Assembly (NCBI RefSeq): GCF_002904295.1
Contig: NZ_PPHG01000083.1
Span: 62,001-126,000 of the forward strand
Reading direction: 5' to 3'
DNA: 64,000 bases
Source: Amycolatopsis sp. CA-128772
GTDB taxonomy: Bacteria; Actinomycetota; Actinomycetes; Mycobacteriales; Pseudonocardiaceae
Part shown: positions 8,496-16,946 of the stretch, in pieces
How positions within the stretch are numbered: position 1 is the first letter of the stretch
Layout: each line of letters opens with the position of its first letter
The notes under the pieces: generated by a model
What the model was told of the DNA's origin: nothing
Seen by the model: the letters and a program-made list of their open reading frames with translations, nothing else
Databases searched by the model: none
Program-made: the position numbers and the translations under genes

Positions 8496-8645
8496 GATCA
8501 GTTGCCGATCACTTGCCGATCAGTTGCTGATCAGTTGCCGATTACTGCCGATCAGTTGTCGATCAGTTGCCGACCACTTCCGATCAGTTGCCAATCACTT
8601 CCGACCACTTCCGATCAGTTGCCGATCAGTTGCCGATCAGTTGCG
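8496..8645. repeat. Tandem array of 14 degenerate 11-bp units (GATCAGTTGCC)
   Basis: Fourteen head-to-tail units with consensus GATCAGTTGCC, eleven bases long or ten where one base is lost (GATTACTGCC, GACCACTTCC, AATCACTTCC). Exact copies lie at 8496, 8529, 8561, 8582, 8613 and 8624. The array starts two bases after the stop codon of the secreted transglycosylase-like gene (minus strand) and ends at a hairpin, so it is transcribed as that gene's 3' untranslated region. GATC sites recur every 11 bp, about one helical turn. No spacers, so not CRISPR. Confidence 0.9.
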
Positions 8646-8647
8646 GG

Positions 8648-11600
8648 TCAGGGCGCTGTGCCCATGAACTTGCCCCACCACTGCGTGTCGTCGAGCACGT
8701 GGTCGCCGTCGAGGTCGAGCGCGCGCTGGGTCATCGGCGCGCCTTCCGTCTTCGCCGAGTCCTTGGGCCCGGCGTAGAGCCCGCTCTTCATGTTGTGCAG
8801 CCCCTCGGACGTGAACGACTCGGTGTTCGTCAGGGTGCCGAAGCTCCACTGCTGAGCCGGGTCGTTGACGTCGCAGGCCGCCTCGACGATCGCCGCCCCG
8901 CTGGCCGTGCTGCCGCCGGCGACGGTGAGGCACAGGTGGCTGCCCCGGTCGACGACCTGCACGATGTGCGCGAGGCTGGTGCCGCTGCCCTCGGTGCGCA
9001 GCTCGTTGAGGTGCCAGTAGTTCGTCGTGAAGGCGTTGCACGCCCGCTGCTCCACGACCGCGCCGTTGGCCGGGGTGTTGCCCCGCAGCAGCAGGCACAT
9101 CTTCGAGCCGTCGTTGTGGAAGCTCGGGTTGTAGTCGCCCGGCTCGTCCGTGCCGTAGGCCGGTTCGAGCGCGGCCGCGTCCCAGGCGACCTTCTCCGTG
9201 CCGTCGCCGGTCTGGTCGATCGTGCCGAGGTGCACCTTCGGCACGCCCTTGAACGGGAAGACCCCGAGGTTCATCCAGCCGTTGTTGCTGGTCGACTGGG
9301 CCGCGCGGACCGCGACCGGGCCGTTGGCCGTGTCGATCGTGTAGGTCACCGTGCCGCCGTCGCTCATGTGCGCCGGGATGTGCACCTTGACCCTGGCCAG
9401 GCCGTCGATCGCGGTGAACGTCCAGGTGCCGGTGATCTGGGTCTTGCGGCCCTCGGCGTTGTCGGCGCGGGTGTGGCTGAACCAGAAGTGCGAGCCGTAG
9501 CCGCCGCCGAGCTGGTGCAGGTCGATCTTCGACGTCTCGAACCCGTTCGCGTCCTTGGCGAACGCGAAGTCGAAGCTGCCGAAGCTCTTGCCGATCCCGT
9601 TGCAGTTCGGGTTCTGGATCGGCCTGGTGGCGTCCGGCACGTCGTCGACGGTCAGCGCGTCACCGGCCAGCCCGACCGTGTTGCACGCGGGTGGGTAGCT
9701 GGTCCCGTTCGCCGGTTCGGCCGCGAAGTCCGGGTAGTCGTACCGGATGAACTCGTGCCCGCACTCGTTGTCGCAGTCGGACTTGTAGTTGAGCGCGGTG
9801 TGCACCCAGCACTTGAGGTCGTACTGGCCCGCGCTGTTCGTGTGCGCGCACGGACCGGCGGGTTCGCCGGCGACCTCCGGCGCGTTCGGCAGGTGCGAGG
9901 AACCCCAGTCGCACGCGTTGTCCCCGGTGCAGAACAGCTGCGGGGCCGGGACCGCCGCCGCCCGGTAGCCCTCGGTGTTCCACCAGGCCGCGCGGAAGAA
10001 CGGCACCTCGACACCGGGCGCCTCGAACCCGCTCGGCGGGTAGGTGGCGAAGCCGAGCACCTTCTCCTCGTACGGCCACTGCTGCGGGTGCGCGAAGTCG
10101 TGCGGGTCACTGCCGAACGGGTGGCGGCTCGGGTTGTAGCGCGGGTTGGCCGGGTTGTTCAGCCAGCCGAGCCCGTACGCGCCGTTCGTGCCCGCCTCGC
10201 CCGGGTTGTGGTAACCCGAGTTGTACGCCCAGGTGGCATAGAACCAGTTCTCGATCTTCGCCGGGTCGTTGTTGTTGACCTTCATCCCGACGCTCTGCAT
10301 CAGGTTCCACTTGGAGACGAGGATCCGCAGGCCGGCGGCGACGTTGGCGGCGTAGTCGGTGCCCGCCGCGATCTGCTGGTTCGCCGGCAGCAGCGTCTCA
10401 CCGGGCTTGGCGTGCCCGGCCAGCCGCATGCCGTCGGTGATCTGCGAGACGCCGTAACCGCAGTCGGCGTCGTCCCAGTGGATGTCCCAGTCGTTGCTCG
10501 CGTCGGTGTCGTAGATGTCGAGGCCGTAGTAGTTGCCGATCAGTGCGTTGCCGGTTTCACCGGGCAGCGCGTACCGGCTGGCCTGCCACAGGTTCGACTC
10601 CTGGCCGAGGATGCCGAGCATGATCTGCGCCGGCACCTGGCCGCCGGTCGACAGCGCGGCCGGCGGGAACATGCCCTGCGGCGTGTACGCGCTGAGGCCG
10701 TTGTTGTTCCAGTTCGCCGGGCGGGACGCGAAGAGATGGCCCTTGACCGCCATGTCGGCCGCCCACTCCACCTGCTTCGGCTTCGGCTGGTACACCTGCA
10801 CGGCCGTGTTGTTGCGCGGCACCGAACACGTCCGGGCCGGGTCGGTCGTGTCGCTCCAGCGCGGCTTCGGCGTCGAACCCGGGTCGAAGCTGAAGCCGAG
10901 CGCCTTGCCGGTCTTCGTGCTCTGGCTCTGGATGTGCACCTGCTCCGGCACGGCCGGGTCCGCGTTGGTGATCTGCGTCTGGGTGCGGGTGACCGCGGCC
11001 TCGCCGAGGGTGGAGACCTCGCTGGTCGCGGGGGTGTCCAGCTTGCGCACCGGCGCGGGCAGCGCGGCGAGCGTGTCCGCCTTGCCGGTGATGAACACCC
11101 GGCCGGCCGCCCCGCCGGCGACGTCGAGCGCGCCGAACCTGCCGCTGGCCAGCGGCGTGACGGCGGACTTGCCGCCGGCCCCGGGTGCCACCCGGAAGAC
11201 GCGGGCCTTGTCCTGGTCGCGGTCCATGAACACGACGCCGCCGGCCGAGTCGGCGCGGACGCCGAACGGCACGCCGCCGGTGTCCTTGACCAGCCGCGTC
11301 CGGGTGCCGTTGTCGCCGACCTTCAGCAGGCCGAGCCGGTCCGCCACGACGAACCCGCCCGCGGTCGGCGTGGCCGACGTGACCTGCCCGGCGAGTTCCG
11401 TGCGCGGGCTCAGCTTCGCGGTCGCGGCGTCGACGACGAGCACCCCGGTCTTGCCGAGGTCTTCGTCGGCTTCCTGGGTCAGCGCGGCGGTTTCCCCGGC
11501 GCCGCACCCCGGGTTGTAGTAGGCGAGCGAGGTGCGCACCGGCAGGTTGGTGACCGCGCCCGTGGTGAGGTCGACGACCGCGGTGAGACCGCCGCGGCCG

Positions 11601-12025
11601 GTCAGCGCTTCCTTGTTGGTGAACCGGCGCGGCGCGTAGACGACGACGGCACGCTGGCCGGAGCCGGTCACGCAGGCGTTGCCGATCCACTGGTCGACGT
11701 CCGCGTTCGGGTTGCCGAGGGTGGCGGCGGTCCGCCAGGTGTAGCCGGTCTTGGCCTCGGCCACCAGGACGTGGAACCCGGAGGCGTCGCTGCTGGTGGT
11801 CCAGAGCCGGTCGCCGGAGCGCTGCCAGCCCTGGCCGAGCAGCTCGTCGCGTTTGGCGGGGTCGACGGCGGGCGGGTCGGCGGGCAGCGCCGGCGTGGTG
11901 TTCGCCTGTACCGCACCGGGCGGCAGCGTGGGGACCGCGTCGGGGTCGGCCGCGGCGGTCATCACCGGGGCCAGGGTCAGGAAGGCCAGTGCCGCCACCG
12001 CGGCTTTCGGCCAGCTTCGTCTCAT
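8648..12025 (-). CDS. Secreted SLT-type lytic transglycosylase-like protein with golvesin and ricin-lectin domains (copy A)
   Basis: 1,125 residues. Signal peptide ~1-26 follows ATG 12025 and the site AGAGGGAAG. Residues ~55-350 look like short beta-propeller repeats (GGVVFMD, GGFVVAD, VTGSGQRAVVVYAPR). The core at ~465-610 carries the SLT trio: putative catalytic Glu476 in GILGQESNLW, the GLMQ-like GYGVSQITDGM (523-533) and AYNSG (600-604). Cys-rich linkers lead to a golvesin/xanthan-lyase-like beta-sandwich (SHFWFSHTR...ARVKVHIPAH...VTYTID) and a C-terminal ricin-type lectin with QxW-like repeats (LCLTVAGGSTASGAAIVEAACD...QQW). Probably a wall- or glycan-binding muramidase; overall design recalls large actinobacterial proteins annotated NocE, but that link is from memory. 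Paralogue of 13159-16494. Confidence 0.8.
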   Translation of the reverse strand: MRRSWPKAAVAALAFLTLAPVMTAAADPDAVPTLPPGAVQANTTPALPADPPAVDPAKRDELLGQGWQRSGDRLWTTSSDASGFHVLVAEAKTGYTWRTAATLGNPNADVDQWIGNACVTGSGQRAVVVYAPRRFTNKEALTGRGGLTAVVDLTTGAVTNLPVRTSLAYYNPGCGAGETAALTQEADEDLGKTGVLVVDAATAKLSPRTELAGQVTSATPTAGGFVVADRLGLLKVGDNGTRTRLVKDTGGVPFGVRADSAGGVVFMDRDQDKARVFRVAPGAGGKSAVTPLASGRFGALDVAGGAAGRVFITGKADTLAALPAPVRKLDTPATSEVSTLGEAAVTRTQTQITNADPAVPEQVHIQSQSTKTGKALGFSFDPGSTPKPRWSDTTDPARTCSVPRNNTAVQVYQPKPKQVEWAADMAVKGHLFASRPANWNNNGLSAYTPQGMFPPAALSTGGQVPAQIMLGILGQESNLWQASRYALPGETGNALIGNYYGLDIYDTDASNDWDIHWDDADCGYGVSQITDGMRLAGHAKPGETLLPANQQIAAGTDYAANVAAGLRILVSKWNLMQSVGMKVNNNDPAKIENWFYATWAYNSGYHNPGEAGTNGAYGLGWLNNPANPRYNPSRHPFGSDPHDFAHPQQWPYEEKVLGFATYPPSGFEAPGVEVPFFRAAWWNTEGYRAAAVPAPQLFCTGDNACDWGSSHLPNAPEVAGEPAGPCAHTNSAGQYDLKCWVHTALNYKSDCDNECGHEFIRYDYPDFAAEPANGTSYPPACNTVGLAGDALTVDDVPDATRPIQNPNCNGIGKSFGSFDFAFAKDANGFETSKIDLHQLGGGYGSHFWFSHTRADNAEGRKTQITGTWTFTAIDGLARVKVHIPAHMSDGGTVTYTIDTANGPVAVRAAQSTSNNGWMNLGVFPFKGVPKVHLGTIDQTGDGTEKVAWDAAALEPAYGTDEPGDYNPSFHNDGSKMCLLLRGNTPANGAVVEQRACNAFTTNYWHLNELRTEGSGTSLAHIVQVVDRGSHLCLTVAGGSTASGAAIVEAACDVNDPAQQWSFGTLTNTESFTSEGLHNMKSGLYAGPKDSAKTEGAPMTQRALDLDGDHVLDDTQWWGKFMGTAP

Positions 12026-12520
12026 TTCTTCCCTCTCTCGCACGCCGGGCGCGCCGAATTCACCGGTCGCCGGGGAAACCGGCATGCGAAATCCTTTGAA
12101 ATACGCGGCTGACGAATCGGGAAAGCGTTATCCGGCGGAGCGGGCGGCGGCTCGACGCGGATCGGCGCACGAGAGTGGCGAAGGCAGGACAATGAACACG
12201 GTTCTCCCCCGGGTACTGCTGTGACGCCGGGGCCTCCCCGTGCTCCGGCGGTCGTGGCCAGGGCAAACGCCCAGCGCACTAGATCATCAAAGCTCTCGGG
12301 GTTCAGCTCGCGCCAGCCGCCATTCGGGTGCAATACCGGGCAAAACGCCCACGGGGTGTAGCGCCTTCACTCGCTCTTTGCGGGCGGCCGGATATCAGGC
12401 CGAGCCCTCTGCTCCATTGGAAGCAATTCGCATTTCCTCCTTGATCGCGCCGGTGTGGGTCGGGCACGCTGCGAACCGCAGGGGTTTTTACCCGGCATTC
12501 ATTTTTCGAGAGGGGTAACA
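12026..12520. other. Divergent intergenic region with promoter-like blocks shared with the paralogous locus
   Basis: About 495 bp between copy A (minus) and the I36-like gene (plus). Two blocks recur upstream of copy B at nearly the same distance. One is AGCCGCCATTCGGGTGCAA at 12315-12333 (290 bp before the start). The other is GAAAGCGTTATCCGG at 12121-12135 (96 bp before it). Nearer the start, minus-strand TTTCGCATGCCGG and GAATTC blocks also recur. A short open frame on the minus strand (12022-12333) covers the same stretch but has no ribosome-binding site and is not conserved at the second locus, so I do not call a gene. Confidence 0.5.
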
Positions 12521-13099
12521 ATGGCTGGAACACGTCTTGCCGCCGTGCTGGCGGCGACGGTGCTGTCCTTGCTCGGCGGCGCGGTCTCGGCGGCGGCGGC
12601 ACCGACGCACCCGGACTTCCGCGCGGACGCCGTGGCGGCGGGCCTGACCGCCGACCAGGCCGCGGCACTGCAGGCGAAGGCGGACAGCTACCTCGCCACG
12701 ACCGGCGGCAAGCAGATCGCGCCGAACAAGATCGACCTCGACGGCAACGCGACGGTCGTGCTCACGGTGCCGGGCGAGTCGAAGGTCCGGAACCTCAAGA
12801 CGACGAACACCGCGGCCGACTGGGACCCGTGCTTCTACGGCGAGCAGCACGCCAAGGACGGCTACTTCTGCGCGTACAGCCAGGAGTGGTACATGGGCGA
12901 CGTGATCGAGGCGTACAACTGCGCCAGCTACTCCCTGCCGAACTGGACCGGCACGGGTTCCTGGATCAACCAGCAGACGTCGGGCACGCGCGCCCGCTTC
13001 TACGGCAAGACCGGCAACCTGCTGTTCACGACGCCGGTGCCCGACAGCTTCGACGAGTCGTACTACTGGGGTCCGGTGTGGAGCATCCGCAACTGCTGA
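12521..13099 (+). CDS. Small secreted protein, peptidase inhibitor I36-like
   Basis: 192 residues with a Sec signal peptide (~1-27, ending SAAAAP) after ATG 12521 and the site GAGAGGGG. The mature part begins with an Ala-rich helical segment (~30-60); the C-terminal ~95 residues have the pattern C...YFCAYSQEWYMGD...YNC...W...C, rich in aromatic residues and ending IRNC. This spacing resembles the I36 family (Streptomyces metalloproteinase inhibitor, a crystallin-like fold), but sequence similarity is only suggestive. It sits alone between two paralogous wall-hydrolase-like genes on the other strand. Exported; it may restrain a protease or bind the wall. A strong terminator follows. Confidence 0.7.
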   Translation: MAGTRLAAVLAATVLSLLGGAVSAAAAPTHPDFRADAVAAGLTADQAAALQAKADSYLATTGGKQIAPNKIDLDGNATVVLTVPGESKVRNLKTTNTAADWDPCFYGEQHAKDGYFCAYSQEWYMGDVIEAYNCASYSLPNWTGTGSWINQQTSGTRARFYGKTGNLLFTTPVPDSFDESYYWGPVWSIRNC

Positions 13100-13112
13100 C
13101 GTCGTAGGGGAA

Positions 13113-13150
13113 ACGGGCCCTCCGCGCACCCTGCGCGGAGGGCCCGTTCT
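13113..13150. terminator. Bidirectional-looking terminator between convergent genes
   Basis: Perfect 15-bp stem: ACGGGCCCTCCGCGC at 13113-13127 and its complement at 13133-13147 around a 5-nt loop, followed by TTCT on the plus strand. It lies between the stops of the I36-like gene (13099) and copy B (13159). Confidence 0.82.
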
Positions 13151-13158
13151 CCCTTGAG

Positions 13159-16100
13159 CTACTGCAGCGGAACGGCCTGCGTGTACGCCTTCCAGTACTG
13201 CTCGGTGATGTTGCCGCCGTAGTCACAGGTGGACTGGACGACCTGGCTGGTGCCGACGGAGTTCGCGGTACCGAGGGACAGGCACTTCCCGGTCCCGAGG
13301 TTGACCACGAACTGCCGGGTGGCCCCGGAAGCCGGCGTGGGTGGCGGCGGCGCCGTCCAGATCTGGTTCCTGTCGCCGGCCACGCAGGATGCCAGCACGA
13401 TCGGTGCGCCGTCGTCCGTGCGTCCGCCGGCCGGCTGCAGGCACAGCCCGGCCGTGCGGTCCTTGACGACGTAGCCCTTCTGCTGGGTCGAGTCGGGCAG
13501 GTTGATCAGGACGTTGGCGTCGACCTCCTCCCAGTACCCGTAGCCCCATGTGGGGCTGCAGGCCCGGAACTCCGCCGTCGAACCCGGCTTGGTCACGTTG
13601 CCGGTGAGCTGCAGGCACGCGTACCCGCCGTCGGTGGCGGCCGACTCGTTGACGATCATCGGCGTGTACCCGGGGCCGTCCGGCACCGTGTCGATCGCCG
13701 CTGCGTCGAATGCGAGCGCGTCGACGCCGATCGCATTGGCGGTGATCGTGTCCAGGTGGATCTTCGGCGGCCCGTAGAACGGGAACACCCCGAGGGTGTA
13801 CCACTCGTCGTGGTGGAGGGACTGCCGCACCGGCACGTTGACCGGGCCGTTGGCCGTGTCGACGACGTACACCGCGTCCGCGTCCGCGAGGTGGGACGGG
13901 ATGTAGACCAGCACCTTGGCCAGTCCGTTGACGGCCGCGAAGGACCAGGTGCCGATCAGCCGGGTCTTGAGGCCTTCGTCGGTGTCGGAGCGGGTGTGGC
14001 TGTACCAGAAGTGCGCGCCGTAGCCGCCGCCGACCTGGTGCAGGTCGATCTTGGACGACGGACTCGGGTAGCTGAACGAGAAGTTGGCGCCGGCCGCGTT
14101 CCCGTTGACACCCCGGCAGGGCCGCACCGGATTGGTGGCGTTGTCGACGTCGTCGGCGACCCTGGCCGTGACGATGATTCCGTTGTGCGCGGGATTGCTG
14201 TCACCGAGGTTGCACCGCGGCGGGTAGCTGGCGCCGTCCGGGGGCTTGCCGACGCCCGGGTCGTACCGGACGAACTCGAAGCCGCACGTGCTGCTGCAGT
14301 CCGGTTTCCAGGTCGCCGCGGTCTTGACCCAGCACCGCAGATCGAGCTTGCCGGCCGAGTCCCGGTGCAAGCAGGGCCCGGGCAGCTCACCCGGCACGTC
14401 GGGCTGGACCGCAGTGCCCCAGGAGCAGTTGTTGTCCGCGGTGCAGAAGGTCTGCGGTGCGGGCCGTGCGGTGCGGCGGTTGTAGTTCGCCGTTCCAGGC
14501 GTGGTGTCCGGACCGGTGGCCCCGTTCCAGGTCGCCGCCCGGAAGAACGGCTCCGGCTGGTTCGGGCCCTCGTAGCCCGACGGCGGGCTGGTGGCGAAGC
14601 CGAGCACCTTCTCCGGGTACGGCCACTTCTCGGGGTGGGCGAAGTCCGACGGCTTGGTGCCGAAGTTCGTCCGGTCCGCCTGGTAGCGCGGGTTCGCCGG
14701 GTTGTTGAGCCAGCCGAGGCCGATCACCCCCGCGTCGTCCGGCTTGGTTCCGTCGTGCAGCCCGGAGTTGTAGGCCCAGGTCGCGTAGAACCAGTTCTCG
14801 ATGCGCATCGGGTCGTTGTTGTTCAGCGTCATGCCCCGCGCCTGGAGCTGCTGCCACTTCTGCAGCAGGATGTCCAGGCCCGAGTTGACGTTCGAGACGT
14901 ACTGGGTGCCGATCGCGCGTTGCTCGCTGGCCGGTCGTGGGTTGTCCGAGGTGTGCGGCTTCGGGTGCCCGGCGAGCCGCATGCCGTCGGTCGTCTGGGT
15001 GACGCCGTAGCCGCAGTCGGCCTCGTCCCAGCGGATGTCCCAGTCGTTGCTGATGTCGCCGTCGTAGATGTCCAGGCCGTAGTAGTTGCCGACCAGCGGG
15101 TTGCCGTACTCGCCGGCCCAGATGTTGCGGGCGGCCTGCCACAGGTTGGACTCCTGGCCGAGGATGCCCAGCAGGATCTGCGCGGGCACCTTTTTACCCT
15201 GGCTGCGCGCACCGGTCACCGCGTTGTCCGCGGCCCACTCCACCTCGCGCGGGGTCGGCTGGTAGACCTGCGTGCCCGGGTCGTTGCGCGGCACCGAGCA
15301 GACGCGGTCGGCGTCGACGGTGTCGTTCCAGCGCGGCTTGAGCGTGTCGCCGGGGTCGACGCCGAACCCGAACGCCTTGCCCGTGCGCAGGCTGCGGGTG
15401 GCGATGTGCACCGGACGCGGCCGGTGCGGGTCGCTCGCGGCCTTCGTGCCCGGCTTGACCGGCGCGAGGACCACGTCGGTGATCGCCGTCTGGCCCAGCG
15501 AAGAGACCTCGGCGTCCGCCGGCACGTCCAGCTTGGCGAGCGCGCCGGGCAGGGCGGCCAGCTTGGCCGGCGCACCGGTGACGAACACCTTGCCGCCGAC
15601 GCCCGAGGCGACGCCGACCGAGCCGAGCGGGCCGCTGGCCAGCGTGGGCGCGTCCTGGCGGGCCTGCCGGGACGACGGCGCACGCCGGACCCGGCTGTCG
15701 TCGCCCGCGAGGTCCATGAAGACGACGCCGCCCTGGGCGTCGGCGCGGACGTTGAACGGGACGCCGCCGGTGCCGGCGACGAGCCGCTGCTTGGTCCCGT
15801 CGGTGCCGACCTCGAGCAGGCCCGCGGTGTCGGCGACGACGAACCCGCCGTCGACCGGGGTGGCCGACGTCGTCTGCCCGTCGAGTTCCGTCCGGGCGCT
15901 GAGCTTGCCGGTCGTCGTGTCGACCGTGACGACGCCGGTCTTCGGGATCCGATCGCCGCCTTCCTGCGTCAACGCGGCGGTTTCGCCCGCACCGCAACCG
16001 GGGTTGTAGTACGACAGCGTCGTGCGGATCGGCAGCTTCGTCACCGCGCCGGTGACGAGGTCGACGACCGCGGTGAGGCCGCCGCGGGAGGTCAGGTCCT

Positions 16101-16494
16101 CCTTGTTGGTGAAGGTGCGGGGCGCGTAGACGATCACGGCCCGCTGTCCCGACCCGGTGACGCAGCCGTGGCCGATCCACTGGTCGGTCTCGATGCCGGT
16201 CACCGTCAGGTCGGCGATCGTGCGCCAGCTGTAGCCCGTCTTCGCTTCGGCCGTCAGGACGTGCAGGCCCTCGGCGTCGCCGGTGGTGGTCCAGAGCCGG
16301 TCGCCGGAGGCCTGCCAGCCCTGGCCGAGCAGCTCGTCGCGGTTCGCGGCCGCGACGACGGGGGGATCGTCGGCGGGAACCGCTTGTCTTTCCTGGGTCG
16401 TCTGCTCGGCGGCGGCCGGCGTGGCCGTCACCGCCGGCAGCAAGGTGAGGAAGGCCAGCGCACCGAGCGCAGCCTTCCGCCGGCTGGATCTCAT
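13159..16494 (-). CDS. Secreted SLT-type lytic transglycosylase-like protein with golvesin and ricin-lectin domains (copy B)
   Basis: 1,111-residue paralogue of 8648-12025, colinear over most of its length. Signal peptide ~1-29 after ATG 16494 with AAAGGGAAAAG upstream. It keeps the propeller-like N-terminal half, the SLT trio (Glu in GILGQESNLWQA, GYGVTQTTDGM, ATWAYNSG), the golvesin-like sandwich (HFWYSHTRS...VLVYIPSH...VYVVDTANGPV) and a longer ricin-type lectin end with three Cys-x-x-Leu repeats (ACLQLTG, LCLQPAGGRTDDGAPIVLASC, KCLSLGTA). It lacks the Asn-rich insertion found before the SLT core in copy A. Probably cleaves or binds peptidoglycan at the cell surface; enzyme activity is inferred only from the motifs. 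It lies 450 bp downstream of the ponA gene, with its own promoter region. Confidence 0.8.
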   Translation of the reverse strand: MRSSRRKAALGALAFLTLLPAVTATPAAAEQTTQERQAVPADDPPVVAAANRDELLGQGWQASGDRLWTTTGDAEGLHVLTAEAKTGYSWRTIADLTVTGIETDQWIGHGCVTGSGQRAVIVYAPRTFTNKEDLTSRGGLTAVVDLVTGAVTKLPIRTTLSYYNPGCGAGETAALTQEGGDRIPKTGVVTVDTTTGKLSARTELDGQTTSATPVDGGFVVADTAGLLEVGTDGTKQRLVAGTGGVPFNVRADAQGGVVFMDLAGDDSRVRRAPSSRQARQDAPTLASGPLGSVGVASGVGGKVFVTGAPAKLAALPGALAKLDVPADAEVSSLGQTAITDVVLAPVKPGTKAASDPHRPRPVHIATRSLRTGKAFGFGVDPGDTLKPRWNDTVDADRVCSVPRNDPGTQVYQPTPREVEWAADNAVTGARSQGKKVPAQILLGILGQESNLWQAARNIWAGEYGNPLVGNYYGLDIYDGDISNDWDIRWDEADCGYGVTQTTDGMRLAGHPKPHTSDNPRPASEQRAIGTQYVSNVNSGLDILLQKWQQLQARGMTLNNNDPMRIENWFYATWAYNSGLHDGTKPDDAGVIGLGWLNNPANPRYQADRTNFGTKPSDFAHPEKWPYPEKVLGFATSPPSGYEGPNQPEPFFRAATWNGATGPDTTPGTANYNRRTARPAPQTFCTADNNCSWGTAVQPDVPGELPGPCLHRDSAGKLDLRCWVKTAATWKPDCSSTCGFEFVRYDPGVGKPPDGASYPPRCNLGDSNPAHNGIIVTARVADDVDNATNPVRPCRGVNGNAAGANFSFSYPSPSSKIDLHQVGGGYGAHFWYSHTRSDTDEGLKTRLIGTWSFAAVNGLAKVLVYIPSHLADADAVYVVDTANGPVNVPVRQSLHHDEWYTLGVFPFYGPPKIHLDTITANAIGVDALAFDAAAIDTVPDGPGYTPMIVNESAATDGGYACLQLTGNVTKPGSTAEFRACSPTWGYGYWEEVDANVLINLPDSTQQKGYVVKDRTAGLCLQPAGGRTDDGAPIVLASCVAGDRNQIWTAPPPPTPASGATRQFVVNLGTGKCLSLGTANSVGTSQVVQSTCDYGGNITEQYWKAYTQAVPLQ

Positions 16495-16907
16495 CTTTTC
16501 CCTTTCCTGCGCGCAGGAATAGCCGAAAGAATTCGGACACGGGGATTTCCGGCGCGCGAAACCGTGGTTTGCCGACGTGTGGAGAAAACGCTTACTCGGC
16601 CAGCTGCGCTAGAATGCGCGGAACGGTGAACCCGTGGGGTGCGCGAAGGGTGGTCGGCCGCCGGAGAACGACGTCATGAGGAAACCTCACAGCCTGGTGG
16701 CGCCGATGCCCTCCCCTGACTCGGCCACGATCATCAGCGCGAACTCGTGGCAATCAACATCAAACTTCGCCTGGCCGGGGCCGCCAAGCCGCCATTCGAG
16801 TGGAACCCACCGGTGACTGGGCCACTTGGTGGAAGACTCACCTGGCGGCTTTGTGGCTTTTGTCCGGTGTCTGCGTTTTTTCGCGGGAAATACTCCCGGT
16901 AAATAAA
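16495..16907. other. Intergenic region upstream of copy B
   Basis: About 410 bp with no convincing gene. It holds the copies of the blocks seen upstream of copy A: AGCCGCCATTCGAGTGGAA at 16787-16805 (293 bp before the start) and GAAAACGCTTACTCGG at 16584-16599 (90 bp before). Nearer the gene are TTTCGCGCGCCGG (minus strand) and GAATTC. The AT-rich tail at 16896-16909 belongs to the ponA terminator. Confidence 0.5.
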
Positions 16908-16940
16908 AAGGCCCCGCACTCTTCGCGAGTGCGGGGCCTT
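16901..16940 (-). terminator. Intrinsic terminator of the ponA gene
   Basis: On the minus strand, a 14-bp perfect stem (arms 16927-16940 and 16908-16921, loop of 5) followed by CTTTTTATTT. It lies seven bases after the stop of the class A PBP gene. One of the clearest terminators in the window. Confidence 0.92.
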
Positions 16941-16946
16941 CTTGCG

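Noticed and set aside
8496-8645. CRISPR array
   Set aside because: Units are contiguous 10-11 bp with no spacers, no leader and no cas genes.
12022-12333. 103-codon minus-strand gene upstream of copy A
   Set aside because: No ribosome-binding site, it ends inside the hydrolase signal peptide region, and the related stretch upstream of copy B is not open in the same frame.
8648-16494. Nocardicin-type biosynthetic gene cluster, suggested by NocE-like architecture
   Set aside because: No NRPS, P450 or tailoring genes are near; the proteins are exported wall-hydrolase-like.
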